A stretch of 64,000 bases of DNA, taken from contig NZ_CP077107.1 of NCBI RefSeq assembly GCF_019263745.1, positions 1 to 64,000 of the forward strand, in the 5' to 3' direction. Numbering within the stretch: the first letter of the stretch is position 1; every line of letters starts with the position of its first letter. This document shows positions 39,536 through 49,715 of the stretch, piece by piece. This DNA comes from Methanospirillum hungatei. GTDB taxonomy: Archaea; Halobacteriota; Methanomicrobia; Methanomicrobiales; Methanospirillaceae. The translations under genes and the position numbers were made by a program. Below the pieces are notes generated by a model. The model was not told the origin of the DNA, did not search any database, and saw only the letters and a program-made list of their open reading frames with translations.

Positions 39536-40205
39536 TGAACTCCGGACCATCCTGCTTGAAGAACGTGATAGTGGAGAATTGACAACAATCACTCCGGATT
39601 TGTTTCAAAAGACAAGTGAAAACGTAAAAATTTTGCAACAGGAAGTGTATGTCCTTGAAGATCCATTTTCTGATGATGCACGTCTGCTTATTGAAAAAGT
39701 ATCTAGTATCCGGGCAACTGTTGAGGAGTTATTCAAGATACGGACTGATAAGATCGTAGGACTTGCGCTTAGCCAGGCTGAAGGCTCTTATATTGAACGT
39801 GAAGAACTTCGTGTCCTCATTCCGGCTGAACTTGAGATGTTTAACCGGATTGTTGAGGCTATCAGACAAAGTCGAACTAAATTAATAGAGTGGAGAGCGG
39901 TTCAGGGTTCAGTGGGGCATGCCTTATCCTCTGATGAGGGTGAATGCGTTCCAGCATCAGATACAATCAGTGGAGATGTACCTATCCGCGCAGATACTGG
40001 CGTTGATTCAGAACCAGATATAATAATCCCTGCTGATGCTCCTTTTGCAAATGATATCGTATTAGCGCTTTCCAGTATGGAACCTTTTATGGGTATTGAC
40101 GGACGGACATATGAGATGGAAGCAGGAGATATTCTCACGCTCCCCTCAAGAAATGCACAAGTCCTGGTTGAACGCGACATAGTCTTAAATATCCATCCGG
40201 GCTAA
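39525..40205 (+). CDS. GINS complex subunit Gins51-like
   Basis: About 226 residues. Part of the CMG-type replicative helicase with MCM and Cdc45/RecJ. The N-terminal helical A domain ([26 protein letters not shown]) and the small C-terminal B domain ([23 protein letters not shown]) have the A-B order of archaeal Gins51/Sld5, joined by an acidic linker at about 135-175. Gins51 next to priS is a common archaeal arrangement. GTG 39525 is chosen because AGGAGGTGA ends 7 nt before it; GTG 39513 falls inside that ribosome site. Confidence 0.85.
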   Translation: MLLDELRTILLEERDSGELTTITPDLFQKTSENVKILQQEVYVLEDPFSDDARLLIEKVSSIRATVEELFKIRTDKIVGLALSQAEGSYIEREELRVLIPAELEMFNRIVEAIRQSRTKLIEWRAVQGSVGHALSSDEGECVPASDTISGDVPIRADTGVDSEPDIIIPADAPFANDIVLALSSMEPFMGIDGRTYEMEAGDILTLPSRNAQVLVERDIVLNIHPG

Positions 40206-40242
40206 TGATGTAGGTATTCTATACACGAGGAGTGGCCAAATC

Positions 40243-40521
40243 ATGAAGATGCCAACAAAATTCCGCACATATTGTCCCTTTTGCCACAAACATGAGGAGC
40301 ATGAGGTAGAGAAGGTAAAAAAAGGTAAAACCACCGGGCTTCACTGGATTGATCGCCAGAAAGCACGCCGAGGTCAGGTAGGGAACATGGGTAAGTTCTC
40401 TAAGGTTCCTGGTGGTGATAAGCCAACCAAGAAGGTAAACATCCGGTATCGCTGTACTGCCTGCAAGAAAGCACATTTAAGAGCAGGTTTCAGGGTTGGT
40501 AAATTCGAACTTACGGAGTAA
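40243..40521 (+). CDS. rpl44e: Ribosomal protein L44e
   Basis: 92 residues, basic, large-subunit protein. Two CxxC pairs, CPFC near residue 11 and CTAC near 74, bind zinc, and [16 protein letters not shown] is a family stretch. GAGGAG lies 10 nt before the ATG. It begins the L44e-S27e-aIF2-alpha-Nop10 string that is conserved in euryarchaea. Confidence 0.97.
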   Translation: MKMPTKFRTYCPFCHKHEEHEVEKVKKGKTTGLHWIDRQKARRGQVGNMGKFSKVPGGDKPTKKVNIRYRCTACKKAHLRAGFRVGKFELTE

Positions 40522-40526
40522 TTAAA

Positions 40527-40715
40527 ATGGTAAAATTAACACGCGAGAACCGGAGCAAGTTTGTCAAGGTAAAATGTCCGGATTGTGAAAATGAACAGAT
40601 AATCTTTGACCGTGCATGTACAACGGTTGATTGTGTTGTCTGCGGCTCGAACCTTGCCACCCCGACTGGTGGAAAAGCACAAATTAAAGCAGAGATTATA
40701 ACTGCATTTGAGTGA
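40527..40715 (+). CDS. rps27e: Ribosomal protein S27e
   Basis: 62 residues. Zinc-ribbon protein of the small subunit, with CPDC near residue 16 and CVVCG near 36. It starts 5 nt after the L44e stop. Length and motifs are normal. Confidence 0.97.
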   Translation: MVKLTRENRSKFVKVKCPDCENEQIIFDRACTTVDCVVCGSNLATPTGGKAQIKAEIITAFE

Positions 40716-40722
40716 GAGCCTG

Positions 40723-41517
40723 ATGCAGGAGAGAGAGTGGCCTGAGCAGGGAGAACTTGTCGTCTGTTCAGTTCAGAACGTAAAAGATTTCGTGGCTTTT
40801 GTCACACTTGATGAGTATAACAACCGAGAGGGTCTGATCCCTATTGCTGAAGTGGCACGCGGGTGGATAAAGTACATCCGTGATCACATCAGAGAGGGGC
40901 AGAAGGTTGTATGTAAAGTACTGAACGTCGACCCGCAGAAAGGTCACATTGATCTCTCTTTGAAGGATGTGAATGAGCATCAACGCCGGGAAAAGATTCG
41001 TGTCTGGAAGAACGAATCCAAAGCGCGAAAATGGATCGGTTTTGCGGCAGAGGCAGCAGGACAGGCTGAAGGTGCTCATGATATTGCCAGTGCACTCTAT
41101 CGTGAATATGGTGAGCTGTACGCTGCCTTTGAGGACTTTGTAACCGAAGGTCGTAATGCACTGAATAAACTGAAAATTGATCCAAAACTGGCTGATGCAT
41201 TATACACCATTGCTACTGAAAATGTCAAACTCCCATCAGTCACCATCTCCGGAGACCTTTTCCTGCGATCTACCAAGTCAGATGGAGTAAATATCATCAG
41301 ACGTGCTCTTCGAAGTGCTGAACCTAAGGTTGATGGTGCAGAGATAGAGATCACCTATCTTGGAGCACCAAATTACCGGATTAAGGTTATTGCGACCAAT
41401 TACAAGGATGCCGAGAAAGCACTAGAAAAAGCTTCAAGTGCAGCGATAGGTGTCTTAAAGAGGGCTGGTGGCGAAGGTAAATTCAGCCGGAAATCTAAAT
41501 CCGGGAAGCATGTATGA
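40723..41517 (+). CDS. Translation initiation factor aIF2, alpha subunit
   Basis: 264 residues. One of three subunits that bring initiator Met-tRNA to the ribosome. An N-terminal S1 domain is visible (GELVVCSVQNVKDFVAFVTLDEYNNREGLIPI), followed by a helical domain and the C-terminal alpha-beta domain (GAPNYRIKVIATNYKDAEKAL). ATG 40723 gives the family N-terminus; TTG 40708 would overlap S27e. The stop overlaps the nop10 start by 4 nt (ATGA). Confidence 0.96.
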   Translation: MQEREWPEQGELVVCSVQNVKDFVAFVTLDEYNNREGLIPIAEVARGWIKYIRDHIREGQKVVCKVLNVDPQKGHIDLSLKDVNEHQRREKIRVWKNESKARKWIGFAAEAAGQAEGAHDIASALYREYGELYAAFEDFVTEGRNALNKLKIDPKLADALYTIATENVKLPSVTISGDLFLRSTKSDGVNIIRRALRSAEPKVDGAEIEITYLGAPNYRIKVIATNYKDAEKALEKASSAAIGVLKRAGGEGKFSRKSKSGKHV

Positions 41518-41663
41518 AAGGGCATATCAGATACTGCCCGTCAGACAATCTTTATACTCTTTCTGAAACGTGTTCCCTTTGTGGGAAATCCACTATTACC
41601 CCTCATCCTGCCAGGTATTCTCCGGAGGATAAATATGGTCATTACCGGAGAATGATTCGTTGA
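41514..41663 (+). CDS. nop10: Nop10, H/ACA RNP protein
   Basis: 49 residues. A component of the H/ACA guide RNP that makes pseudouridine. It begins MKGHIRYCPSDNLYTLSETC, with CSLCG completing the zinc ribbon, then PHPARYSPEDKYGHYRR, the family signature. It overlaps the aIF2-alpha stop in ATGA. It is clearly intact despite its small size. Confidence 0.95.
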   Translation: MKGHIRYCPSDNLYTLSETCSLCGKSTITPHPARYSPEDKYGHYRRMIR

Positions 41664-41721
41664 TAATGCTTCAGCATATTTAAATTTTTATGTATTTATC
41701 GGATAATCAGGAATTACTGCA

Positions 41722-42477
41722 ATGATGGAAGATATTACCATACGTTTTGAGGATTCAGTAGCTCCGGAAGACCGGACTGCTCCGATTATGATAGAAGGGC
41801 TTCCTGGAATCGGGCATGTTGGAAAACTTGTCGCTGAGCACATGATCCATGAACTTGGGGCTGTCCGAATTGCAGAAATCAATTCTATTTATTTCCCTCC
41901 CCAGGTCATAATTAAGGAAGGAGGAACAGTCCGACTCTGTAATAACGAAATTTACCGCTATTCTGGGGAAAAGGGTACATATCTCTTTCTGGTTGGTGAT
42001 TTTCAAAGTACATCGGGAGAAGGACATTATCTCTTATCCCAGGTATATGTTGATATCTGTCATCAACTTAGTGTCAAGCGGATATACACAATCGGTGGGT
42101 ACGGAGTGGGTCATTTCAATGAAGTAACAAGAGTTATTGCGGCAGTTAACCGTGATGATCTCCGCCAGCAGGTTGAAGATGCGGGTGGAATTTTTAGCGA
42201 GGGAGAACCTGGTGGTGGTATCATCGGGGCAGCAGGACTCATGCTTGGTCTTTCCATTCCTTTAGGCATGGAAGGGATCTGCCTGATGGGTGAGACCTCA
42301 GGATACCTTGTGGATCCCCGGAGTGCCACGACTGTTCTGTCTGTTCTGACCAAACTCCTGAATATTGATATAGATGATGCAAAGCTGACTGAACGGGCAG
42401 GTGAGATGGAAGTAGCCCTCCAAAGACTTCTGGAGCAGGAGAGAAAGTCTGAGGAAGAACTTTCATACATCGGCTGA
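41722..42477 (+). CDS. PAC2-family proteasome assembly chaperone-like protein
   Basis: 251 residues. PAC2 domain: IMIEGLPGIGHVGKLVAEHMIHELGA near residue 22, and GLSIPLGMEGICLMGETSGYLVDPRSA near 175. Archaeal PAC2 proteins are related to eukaryotic proteasome assembly chaperones; a direct role here is an inference from the family. It has its own TATA-like TTTATGTATTTATC at about 41686-41699 and a short leader. The two leading ATGs (41722 and 41725) are equally possible. Confidence 0.85.
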   Translation: MMEDITIRFEDSVAPEDRTAPIMIEGLPGIGHVGKLVAEHMIHELGAVRIAEINSIYFPPQVIIKEGGTVRLCNNEIYRYSGEKGTYLFLVGDFQSTSGEGHYLLSQVYVDICHQLSVKRIYTIGGYGVGHFNEVTRVIAAVNRDDLRQQVEDAGGIFSEGEPGGGIIGAAGLMLGLSIPLGMEGICLMGETSGYLVDPRSATTVLSVLTKLLNIDIDDAKLTERAGEMEVALQRLLEQERKSEEELSYIG

Positions 42478-42479
42478 AT

Positions 42480-43622
42480 ATGCAGGCAGCAGCAGATCTT
42501 CATATTCATTCCTGTTTTTCAATGGCATCATCTCCCCGGATGGTGCCTGAAGAGATTATCAAAGGCTGTAGGGTCAAAGGCATCTCTGTTATCGGGACTG
42601 GTGATATCCTCCATCCTGAATGGAGGCAGATGTGGCAGGATACCCCAGTTGATGATGATATCATTGTTGTTCCCACGACTGAGGTGGAAGGAGCAGGCCG
42701 GGTTCATCATGTGATTCTGCTCCCTGATTTTAACGCAGCAGCTGACCTTGCACAGAGGCTCGGGTCACATAGCAAGGACATGGATACAAATGGCCGTCCC
42801 CGTGTTTCCCTCTCCGGAGAAGAGATCTTATCTCATGTTCATGCAGTCGGAGGTATCGGTGGCCCGGCTCATGCCTTTACTCCCTATACCTCAGTGTATG
42901 CTGTCCATCCGTCACTCTCATCCTGTTATGGAGATGAACCGGTCGATCTCCTGGAACTTGGTCTTTCGGCTGACAGCAGGTATGGGGCAGGTATTGCTGA
43001 ACTTTCATCGGTTCCTTTCCTGACCAACTCTGATGCTCATAGTCCTGAGCCATCAAAACTGGGGAGAGAGTATACCGTCCTAGAACTAAACCGGTCAGAT
43101 GCCAGCGGGGTGCTCGATGCCGTTCAGCAGGGAAAGATCGTGATGAATGTCGGGTTTTTCCCGGAGGAAGGGAAGTATAACCGGACCGCATGCAGCCGGT
43201 GTTTTCGTCAGTTCTCCTTTGAAGAAGCGGCAGCGACCTCCTGGAAATGTCCTGATGATGGTGGGAGAATAAAAAAGGGTGTCCAGGAGCGAGCACAATC
43301 GCTCTCATCCGGTCCGGTATCAGAGCGGCCGCCCTATCTTCATGTTATCCCCCTTTCCGAAATTATTCAGCGTGTCTTTGACACAAAGAGCCCTACAACC
43401 CGGCGCTGTAGGGATCTATACTGTAAGTGTATTGACCGGTTAGGCGATGAAATCACTATTCTTATGAAAACTCCTCCTGATGAAATTGCAGCTATTGATT
43501 TCCGTCTTTCATGCGCAATCAGGTCCTTTCGGGAAGGTCATATCATTCTTCATCCCGGTGGGGGGGGGAAGTATGGGTCGTTTGAGATCCCCGGTCTTAG
43601 AGATCCAAACCCGAATCATTAA
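42480..43622 (+). CDS. Endonuclease Q-like PHP-domain nuclease
   Basis: 380 residues. EndoQ cuts DNA 5' to deaminated bases (uracil, hypoxanthine) in euryarchaea. The PHP metal sites are visible: ADLHIHSCFSMASS at the N-terminus, GTGDILHPEW, TTEVEG, PAHAFTPYTSVY, and FLTNSDAHSP. A zinc-finger-like CSRCFRQFSFEEA..CPDDG near residue 240 precedes the C-terminal domain, as in EndoQ. It starts 3 nt after the PAC2 stop. Confidence 0.87.
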   Translation: MQAAADLHIHSCFSMASSPRMVPEEIIKGCRVKGISVIGTGDILHPEWRQMWQDTPVDDDIIVVPTTEVEGAGRVHHVILLPDFNAAADLAQRLGSHSKDMDTNGRPRVSLSGEEILSHVHAVGGIGGPAHAFTPYTSVYAVHPSLSSCYGDEPVDLLELGLSADSRYGAGIAELSSVPFLTNSDAHSPEPSKLGREYTVLELNRSDASGVLDAVQQGKIVMNVGFFPEEGKYNRTACSRCFRQFSFEEAAATSWKCPDDGGRIKKGVQERAQSLSSGPVSERPPYLHVIPLSEIIQRVFDTKSPTTRRCRDLYCKCIDRLGDEITILMKTPPDEIAAIDFRLSCAIRSFREGHIILHPGGGGKYGSFEIPGLRDPNPNH

Positions 43623-43648
43623 AGGATTTCGCGTCAACCATGTAAGGA

Positions 43649-43822
43649 ATGATCGAGGTTCATCGGGAAATCTGTGCCTATTGCGGCTGTTGTGTCTCGG
43701 TTTGTCCGGAAGGGGCACTGGAACTTGTCGATGCCTATCTGGATATCGATACGAATACTTGTAAGAATTGTGGCATCTGTGTCCGTGTCTGTCCGCTTGG
43801 GGCTTTGGAGGCAAAGAAATGA
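43649..43822 (+). CDS. Small 2[4Fe-4S] ferredoxin
   Basis: 57 residues with two CX2CX2CX3C-P motifs, [12 protein letters not shown] (residues 9-20) and [12 protein letters not shown] (about 39-50). The start is ATG 43649 after TAAGGA. Its stop overlaps the geranylgeranyl reductase start by 4 nt (ATGA). It is the likely electron donor for that reductase; a neighbouring ferredoxin has been reported to support full lipid saturation by the Methanosarcina enzyme. Confidence 0.95.
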   Translation: MIEVHREICAYCGCCVSVCPEGALELVDAYLDIDTNTCKNCGICVRVCPLGALEAKK

Positions 43823-45027
43823 AGCGCGAGTATGATGTCCTCGTAGTGGGAGGAGGCCCTGGCGGAGCATTTGCTGCGAAGACCTTTGCCGAGAAGGGTT
43901 ATTCTGTCCTGCTCACGGAGAAACGCCCTGCTATTGGTGCTCCGGTCAGATGTGCTGAAGGCGTCGGAAAAGCACTGATGCATGAATTTTTCAAGCCTGA
44001 AGACCGGTGGGTTGCAGCAGAGATTGATAAGGCCAATATCATTGCACCTGACGGGTTTAAGATGGAACTTGAACCTGAAAAAGCAGGGGCAGAGGTCGGA
44101 TATGTTCTTCACCGTAAGGTATTTGATCGGGATCTTGTCTGGATGGCAGCCGGAGCAGGAGCAGACATCCAGGTAAAGACCCGTGCAGTAACTCCAATCA
44201 TGGAGGATGGAGCGGTGAAAGGCGCTATTCTCAATCAGGGAGGAGTAACTCATGAAGTCAGGGCCGGACTTACCATTGCAGCAGACGGTGTTGAGTCAAA
44301 GTTTGCACGCTGGTGCGGGGTTGACACAACCGTCCCGCTTCGTGAGATGGAGACTTGTGCCCAGTACCTGATGACCGGTATAGACATTGATGCACATGCA
44401 ACCGAGTTCTATGTGGGCAATAATATCGCACCAGGTGGCTATGTATGGATATTCCCAAAAGGTGACAAGACCGCGAATGTGGGTATTGGTCTGGGTGGAG
44501 ATCGGTCCAAACCTGGAAATCGGCCAATTGATTACTTAAACCGGTTTGTGTCTAAAAACTTCCCGAATGGGAAGACCATCGAACTTATCGCTGGTGGTGT
44601 CTCCATATGTCAACCACTCCCCTGCACGGTTGCAAACAATCTCATGATCGTCGGTGATGCAGCCCGTGTGTCTGATCCGCTGACTGGTGGTGGTATCTAT
44701 GCCGCCCTTTACACCGGAAAACTTGCCGGAGATATCGGTTCCAAAGCTATTGAAAATGGGGATACATCTACTCAGGCACTCATGCCGTATGATGAGACCT
44801 GGAGAGCATCATACCTTGGAAAGGCGCTTGAGAGAAATTACCAGATTAAAGAGGTATTTGTGAAATTGAATGATGATGACCTGAATGCTATTGTACACTC
44901 AGTCTCAAAAATGAACCTTTCAGATTTCAATACCTTGAATCTTATAAAAAATATTATCGCAGCAAATCCCAAGCTGGCAATAAAACTAGGAAAAGCAGGT
45001 CTGAAGTCTCTTCTTGACTCATTCTGA
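43819..45027 (+). CDS. Geranylgeranyl reductase family protein (archaeal lipid saturation)
   Basis: 402 residues. FAD enzyme that reduces the double bonds of geranylgeranyl ether lipids. [17 protein letters not shown] near residue 9 is the FAD Rossmann loop, [11 protein letters not shown] near 45 is the family's motif with a conserved Cys, and [19 protein letters not shown] near 290 closes the FAD site. The family's YxWxFPK-type substrate motif appears as [10 protein letters not shown]. The preceding ferredoxin gene overlaps by 4 nt. A run of T's followed by a hairpin lies after the stop. Confidence 0.93.
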   Translation: MKREYDVLVVGGGPGGAFAAKTFAEKGYSVLLTEKRPAIGAPVRCAEGVGKALMHEFFKPEDRWVAAEIDKANIIAPDGFKMELEPEKAGAEVGYVLHRKVFDRDLVWMAAGAGADIQVKTRAVTPIMEDGAVKGAILNQGGVTHEVRAGLTIAADGVESKFARWCGVDTTVPLREMETCAQYLMTGIDIDAHATEFYVGNNIAPGGYVWIFPKGDKTANVGIGLGGDRSKPGNRPIDYLNRFVSKNFPNGKTIELIAGGVSICQPLPCTVANNLMIVGDAARVSDPLTGGGIYAALYTGKLAGDIGSKAIENGDTSTQALMPYDETWRASYLGKALERNYQIKEVFVKLNDDDLNAIVHSVSKMNLSDFNTLNLIKNIIAANPKLAIKLGKAGLKSLLDSF

Positions 45028-45041
45028 TCTTCCTTTTTTAT

Positions 45042-45064
45042 CCTGACAGATAAATACTGTCAGG
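45042..45064. promoter_or_regulatory. 8-bp inverted repeat around the TATA-like element of the AMMECR1 gene
   Basis: CCTGACAG (45042-45049) and CTGTCAGG (45057-45064) enclose ATAAATA, 15 nt before the AMMECR1 ATG. It could be an operator covering the TATA box, or a terminator hairpin of the upstream operon (TCCTTTTTTA lies just before it rather than after it). Confidence 0.5.
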
Positions 45065-45079
45065 TGCTATCAATCATAC

Positions 45080-45655
45080 ATGGAACTCCTCACACCGGCA
45101 GAAGGAGAGATGGCCCTTTCTCATGCCCACCATGTACTGCACGAACATGTAGCACGTGAACCCTACACCGAACCTGATTTTTCGCCGATTTTCTCAAAAA
45201 AACGAGGGGTTTTTGTAACGCTGACCAAAAAGGGTGATCTGCGGGGATGTATCGGTTTTCCCCATGCGGTCATGCCTCTCCGGGAAGCTATCCGTGAAGC
45301 GGCTTGTTCAGCAGCGACTGGAGATCCACGATTTCCGCCGGTTACACCAAGGGAACTTTCAGATATTTCGGTTGAAGTGACGGTTCTGACAGAACCAGAG
45401 CTATTAGAGGTTTTTCCTGCTGATCGGCCTGGTGCGATTACGGTTGGCAAACATGGGCTGATTGTCAGAGGGTATGGCCGGTCCGGGCTTCTGCTCCCCC
45501 AGGTTCCGGTGGAGTGGGGATGGAATGTGACTGAATTTCTCGATCACACCTGCATGAAAGCAGGACTGCCCAGGGGATGCTGGCTGGAGTCGGGGGTTCA
45601 AATATTCACGTTTGAAGGGCAGATATTTTCGGAAAAGGAGGGTTCTCATGGCTGA
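45080..45655 (+). CDS. AMMECR1-domain protein
   Basis: 191 residues. The family's invariant LRGCIGFP appears near residue 55, followed by [11 protein letters not shown] and [29 protein letters not shown]. The domain is widespread in archaea and eukaryotes; its chemistry is not established. Start is the ATG just after the 45042-45064 repeat, probably with a nearly leaderless message. Confidence 0.92.
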   Translation: MELLTPAEGEMALSHAHHVLHEHVAREPYTEPDFSPIFSKKRGVFVTLTKKGDLRGCIGFPHAVMPLREAIREAACSAATGDPRFPPVTPRELSDISVEVTVLTEPELLEVFPADRPGAITVGKHGLIVRGYGRSGLLLPQVPVEWGWNVTEFLDHTCMKAGLPRGCWLESGVQIFTFEGQIFSEKEGSHG

Positions 45656-45862
45656 GTGAATGAGCTGGAGTTATCTTTGTGAGAGCAAATCATTAGGAGA
45701 TCAGCCCTTTCAAGTCCGGATTCTGCATTCGATCTGATATCATAGATTGATCAGTAATTTTTAAGAAGTCTGAAAAAATTGGCATGAAACAGTTACCGAA
45801 AGCAAAAACAATATTTTTATGAATATCAGATGGTTTTTAAATTTAGATGAGGATATGATAAA

Positions 45863-46105
45863 GTGAATAAGAAGGATCAATTTCATTCATTGAAAGAAAA
45901 TCCTTAAAACATTCGATTCGAAGAATTTTGTAATATTCTTACCTCCTTTGGTTTTATTCATAAGGGAGGGAAAAGAAGTCATCGTGTATTTACCAAAGAG
46001 GGTATTCCGGAGATAATGACAATTCAGAACTGTGAGGGTAAGGCAAAACCGTATCAAATAAGACAATTTTGTAAACTAGTTGAGCAATATCATTTGTTGG
46101 AGTAA
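45863..46105 (+). pseudogene. hicA: HicA-type toxin with one in-frame TAA
   Basis: From GTG 45863 the frame reads NKKDQFHSLKENP, then TAA at 45905-45907, then NIRFEEFCNILTSFGF. The remainder to the TAA at 46103 has GGKRSHRVF, with the catalytic-type His of HicA, and GKAKPYQIRQFCKLVEQY, a typical HicA C-terminus. A single A-to-T change (AAA to TAA, where HicA relatives usually have Lys) explains it. There are no other stops or frameshifts, so the loss looks recent. The region upstream (45656-45862) holds no gene. Confidence 0.85.
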
Positions 46106-46106
46106 T

Positions 46107-46352
46107 ATGCAAAATAAATATCCTATTGAGATTTTTTATAGTCATGACGATGAGGGATATATCTCAATAGCACCCGACTTATCTGGCTGTAGTGCCTTTG
46201 GAGAAACTGAAGAAAAAGCACTTTCAGAAGTAAAAATAGCGATTGCACTCTGGATAGAAGCAGCACTTGGTGAAGGAAGAACAGTTCCAGAACCCTCAAA
46301 TTATACAATACTTGATAAAATTATTGCTTATCAAAAAGCAAGTGTAATTTAA
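46107..46352 (+). CDS. hicB: HicB-type antitoxin
   Basis: 81 residues. The N-terminal partial RNase H-like fold is clear: SHDDEGYISIAPDLSGCSAFGETEEKALSEVKIAIALWIEAALGEG. It starts one base after the hicA stop. A C-terminal DNA-binding domain is short or absent. With its toxin dead it may now be neutral or may act on other HicA proteins; another HicB-like gene is at 53694-53861. Confidence 0.9.
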   Translation: MQNKYPIEIFYSHDDEGYISIAPDLSGCSAFGETEEKALSEVKIAIALWIEAALGEGRTVPEPSNYTILDKIIAYQKASVI

Positions 46353-46580
46353 AAAATTTATTCAAGGCCACATCATTTTCATTTTTTTGACTTATCCTAT
46401 CTTGTAACTGCCCTTATATCCGTCATCAACAAATCCCCTCATCCCTCCACCCTCCGAAAAACCAATCCGTGAACCCTTACAAATAATACGTATCTGATCG
46501 TTTAGATAACCAAAACCACTCACTCGAGTAATCGAGAGCATAATCTGGAGACCAACATTAATGCGTAACAATTTTCATAT
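46353..46580. other. Intergenic region before tgtA
   Basis: No gene was found. A TATA-like AAATAATACG (about 46480-46489) and a short palindrome CTCGAGTAATCGAG near 46523 lie upstream of the tgtA start and may form its promoter. Confidence 0.35.
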
Positions 46581-48050
46581 ATGACCCTCTCCTTTGAAAT
46601 TCTGGAAAAAGACATCGCCGGACGAATCGGAAAACTCTCCGGACAAGGTAAGATCGTCAAAACCCCTACCCTGCTTCCGGTTATTAACCCGCACCTGAAC
46701 CTGATAACCCCAAAAGAGATGGAGGAGATGGGCGTTGAAGCGGTCATCACCAATGCATACATCTTCTCCCGGTCTGAAGAGTATCGTGAGCGTGCCCTGA
46801 GTGATGGTCTTGCAAAGACCCTGGATTTTGACGGCGTTATCATGACCGACTCGGGGTCTTTTCAGCTCTCGGTCTATGGTGAAGTTGAGATAACCAATGC
46901 CCAGACCATCGCATTCCAGCAGGCAATAAAATCAGACATCATCGTCCCACTCGACATTCCGACACATCCGGACTCTCCCCGGGACCAGGTGGAACAGGAA
47001 CTCTCGGTTACCATGGACCGGATCATGGAGGCGAAAGATATCGCAGATCATGAGCACCACACCCTTGCCGGACCGGTTCAGGGCGGTCTGTTTCCTGACC
47101 TTCGTGAAGAGACCGGGCGAAAACTATCAGAGGCAGGGTTTCGGTTCTGTCCCATCGGCGCTGTCGTCCCCCTCATGGAAGCCTACCGGTATGCAGAACT
47201 CGTAAAAGTCGTGATGGCGGCAAAACGTGGCCTGTCTCCAGCCGTCTGCGTCCATCTCTTTGGAGCCGGTCATCCGTCCATGTTTGCCCTGGCGGTTGCG
47301 ATGGGGTGTGATCTCTTTGATTCGGCTGCCTATGCCCTCTATGCCAAGGACGGACGGTACATGACCACCCATGGGAGTTATCACCTGAACGAACTCTCCT
47401 ACCTCCCTTGTCCTTGTCCGGTCTGTGTCGGCCATACCGCAAAGGAACTGAACGAATCACCTGACCGGGAACGACTCCTTGCCATGCATAACCTGCGGGT
47501 CTCCCTTGCCGAGATCAACCGGGTCAGGCAGGCAATCCGTGATGGAGTGCTCTGGGAACTGGTGGATGAGCGGTGCCGATCTCATCCCGCCCTGCTCCGG
47601 GGATATCGTGCCCTGCTTGGATATAATGAAGAACTCACCGCTCTTGACCGAGAGACAAAACGCCGGTTCTTTTACCGGGGCGATGAGAGCTGCAAACGGA
47701 CAGAGGTACTGCGGTATCATCAGATGGTCGGGCGGCTTAGTGCCGGAGAGCGGACCCTCATCAGCTTTAGCCGGCATATCAAGAAGAAACAGACCGAAGG
47801 GTATGATTCCGTATTTTTCTTCAAGCCTCCGTTCGGTCCCTTCCCTGCAGAACTCACCGAAACATTCCCCATCGGGCAGAGTGAGATCCCTGATTTTGAC
47901 GAAGAGATGATTCGAACCGGGTGTATTGGTATTGCCCGACTCATGGAAACAAACCCGGATTCTCATTTCACCATCCGGTGTCGTCCGGTCTGGAAAGAAC
48001 TGATAAGCCAGATTCTCCCCACCGTGGAGGTGCAGGATGAAGGGAGTTGA
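46581..48050 (+). CDS. tgtA: Archaeosine tRNA-guanine transglycosylase
   Basis: 489 residues. Swaps guanine 15 of tRNA for preQ0. TIM-barrel catalytic part: [10 protein letters not shown] near residue 90 has the catalytic Asp, [12 protein letters not shown] follows, [11 protein letters not shown] near 230, and the zinc site is in [17 protein letters not shown] near 275. The C-terminal 180 residues match the archaeal C1 extension, although the PUA domain seems to be missing or reduced. It overlaps the arcS start by 14 nt. Together the two make archaeosine. Confidence 0.95.
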   Translation: MTLSFEILEKDIAGRIGKLSGQGKIVKTPTLLPVINPHLNLITPKEMEEMGVEAVITNAYIFSRSEEYRERALSDGLAKTLDFDGVIMTDSGSFQLSVYGEVEITNAQTIAFQQAIKSDIIVPLDIPTHPDSPRDQVEQELSVTMDRIMEAKDIADHEHHTLAGPVQGGLFPDLREETGRKLSEAGFRFCPIGAVVPLMEAYRYAELVKVVMAAKRGLSPAVCVHLFGAGHPSMFALAVAMGCDLFDSAAYALYAKDGRYMTTHGSYHLNELSYLPCPCPVCVGHTAKELNESPDRERLLAMHNLRVSLAEINRVRQAIRDGVLWELVDERCRSHPALLRGYRALLGYNEELTALDRETKRRFFYRGDESCKRTEVLRYHQMVGRLSAGERTLISFSRHIKKKQTEGYDSVFFFKPPFGPFPAELTETFPIGQSEIPDFDEEMIRTGCIGIARLMETNPDSHFTIRCRPVWKELISQILPTVEVQDEGS

Positions 48051-49677
48051 GATCCTCAGCCGTGACGGGACCGCCCGGTATGGCCGCCTGACCGTGGACG
48101 ATACTGTTATGAGCTTCCCGTCTGCTACTGATACCACCCGGCTCTTTCCTGCCCTGAATACCCGGACCGGAACAAACATCCCGCCAATCGAGGATCCGGA
48201 GTTTGTGTCCAGATTCCTTGTCCGCGACGGAGAACAACCAATCCCTCTCCATATTCATGCACCAGCCGATATCCAGTCAGGAGATACGGTCATCACCCCG
48301 AACTGGCATACCCTGCTCTCCCGTCCCCGTGACTTCTGCCAGTTCCTGGATCAGCTAAAGGCCTCTACTCCACCGGACACCTGCTGGTACCTCCCCAGTG
48401 CAGCATTGCCGGAAAATGCAGCCATTCTTGTTCATGCCGGTTTTGATCTCTTTGATTACATCGCAACCGACTTAGCGACAATACAGGGAAAATTTTGTCT
48501 CCCTGACGGCCAGTATCCGGAAAAAGTGATGGAGGAAGGCCTCTGCTCCTGCCAGGGATGCATGAGCGGCGATCTCCTTCTGCATAACCGGATTGCACTG
48601 GATCAGGAACTGGCCAGAATCGGACGCCGGATCCGTGACGGAACATTCCGTGAGTTTCTTGATGGCAGATGCAGGACAAGACCCGAACTTGTCTCAATCA
48701 TGCGGCATATCGAGAAGTCAGACCGGATGGAGCAGAATAGTCCGGTTTCACGCTCCACTCCGTTCCTTGCGACATCCGGAGACAGCATCCACCGAATGGA
48801 AGTCAGGCGGTTTGCCGACCGGCTGGTTGAGCGATACATCCCACCGGTTGCAGATGTTGCGGTTCTGATCCCCTGCTCTGCGAAAAAACCCTACAGCCTC
48901 TCCCAGTCCCACCGTAAGTTCAGCCAGGCCATCGCACGACGGGCTCATGAGTTGATCATGACCTCTCCCCTGGGACTTGTTCCCCGTGATCTTGAGCTCT
49001 GTTATCCTGCAGCGGCTTATGATGTGCCGGTCACCGGATACTGGGATCATGAGGAGCGGTACCAGATCACTCAGACCCTGGTCAGGTACTTTACCAGACA
49101 TCCCTACCGCCGGGTCATTGCCCATCTGGATGGCGATGCACGAATCATTGCACAGGATGCAGCCGACCAGGCAGGATTTGAAATAGAATTCACCTGTGAG
49201 AATGACCGCCTGACAGACCATGTATCTCTTCAAACGTTGAGCAAAGCCCTTGCCGGAGAGCGGAAGGTTAAATCGCATCTGGTCAGGGGGATGATCTCAT
49301 TCCAGTTCGGGTATGACCTCAAGGCACCGAACCTTGAAGTAAAAGGGTCATATCCGGAGCAGGTGGTAAAGCGGGGCAGAAACCTCTATTTCTCAACCGA
49401 CCCTGCTCATGGCATGATGAGACCCACCTTTGACGGCTGGTCGCTTATTGAAACCGGATACCGGGTATATATCGATGATTTCGTCCCCCAGGGTGATATC
49501 CTGGCACCGGGTGTTATTGATGCCGACCCGGTCATCCGTCCCGGCGATGAAGTGCTGGTCATCGGAGATAAGGCCATGACAACCGGACGGGCAGCGATGA
49601 GTGCGGATGAGATGATCCGATCCTCCCGTGGGGTAGCGGTCCGGGTGCGTAAAGTAAAGAAGCTGGACGGGCAATAA
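48037..49677 (+). CDS. arcS: Archaeosine synthase subunit alpha (TgtA2-type)
   Basis: 546 residues. Converts preQ0 in tRNA to archaeosine or its lysine adduct. It resembles a TGT without the catalytic Asp residues. It keeps [15 protein letters not shown], a vestige of the zinc site (about residue 172), and has the ArcS-specific motif [17 protein letters not shown] near 285. A C-terminal PUA domain follows ([25 protein letters not shown]). The ATG 48037 overlaps the tgtA 3' end, so the two are a coupled pair. Confidence 0.93.
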   Translation: MKGVEILSRDGTARYGRLTVDDTVMSFPSATDTTRLFPALNTRTGTNIPPIEDPEFVSRFLVRDGEQPIPLHIHAPADIQSGDTVITPNWHTLLSRPRDFCQFLDQLKASTPPDTCWYLPSAALPENAAILVHAGFDLFDYIATDLATIQGKFCLPDGQYPEKVMEEGLCSCQGCMSGDLLLHNRIALDQELARIGRRIRDGTFREFLDGRCRTRPELVSIMRHIEKSDRMEQNSPVSRSTPFLATSGDSIHRMEVRRFADRLVERYIPPVADVAVLIPCSAKKPYSLSQSHRKFSQAIARRAHELIMTSPLGLVPRDLELCYPAAAYDVPVTGYWDHEERYQITQTLVRYFTRHPYRRVIAHLDGDARIIAQDAADQAGFEIEFTCENDRLTDHVSLQTLSKALAGERKVKSHLVRGMISFQFGYDLKAPNLEVKGSYPEQVVKRGRNLYFSTDPAHGMMRPTFDGWSLIETGYRVYIDDFVPQGDILAPGVIDADPVIRPGDEVLVIGDKAMTTGRAAMSADEMIRSSRGVAVRVRKVKKLDGQ

Positions 49678-49715
49678 ATAAGGGCCCGAATAATCTTTTC
49701 CGGATGTGACATCTG

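Noticed and set aside
45905-45907. Recoding of the TAA inside hicA (selenocysteine or pyrrolysine)
   Set aside because: Those use TGA or TAG, not TAA, and the position is normally Lys in HicA; a nonsense mutation is simpler.
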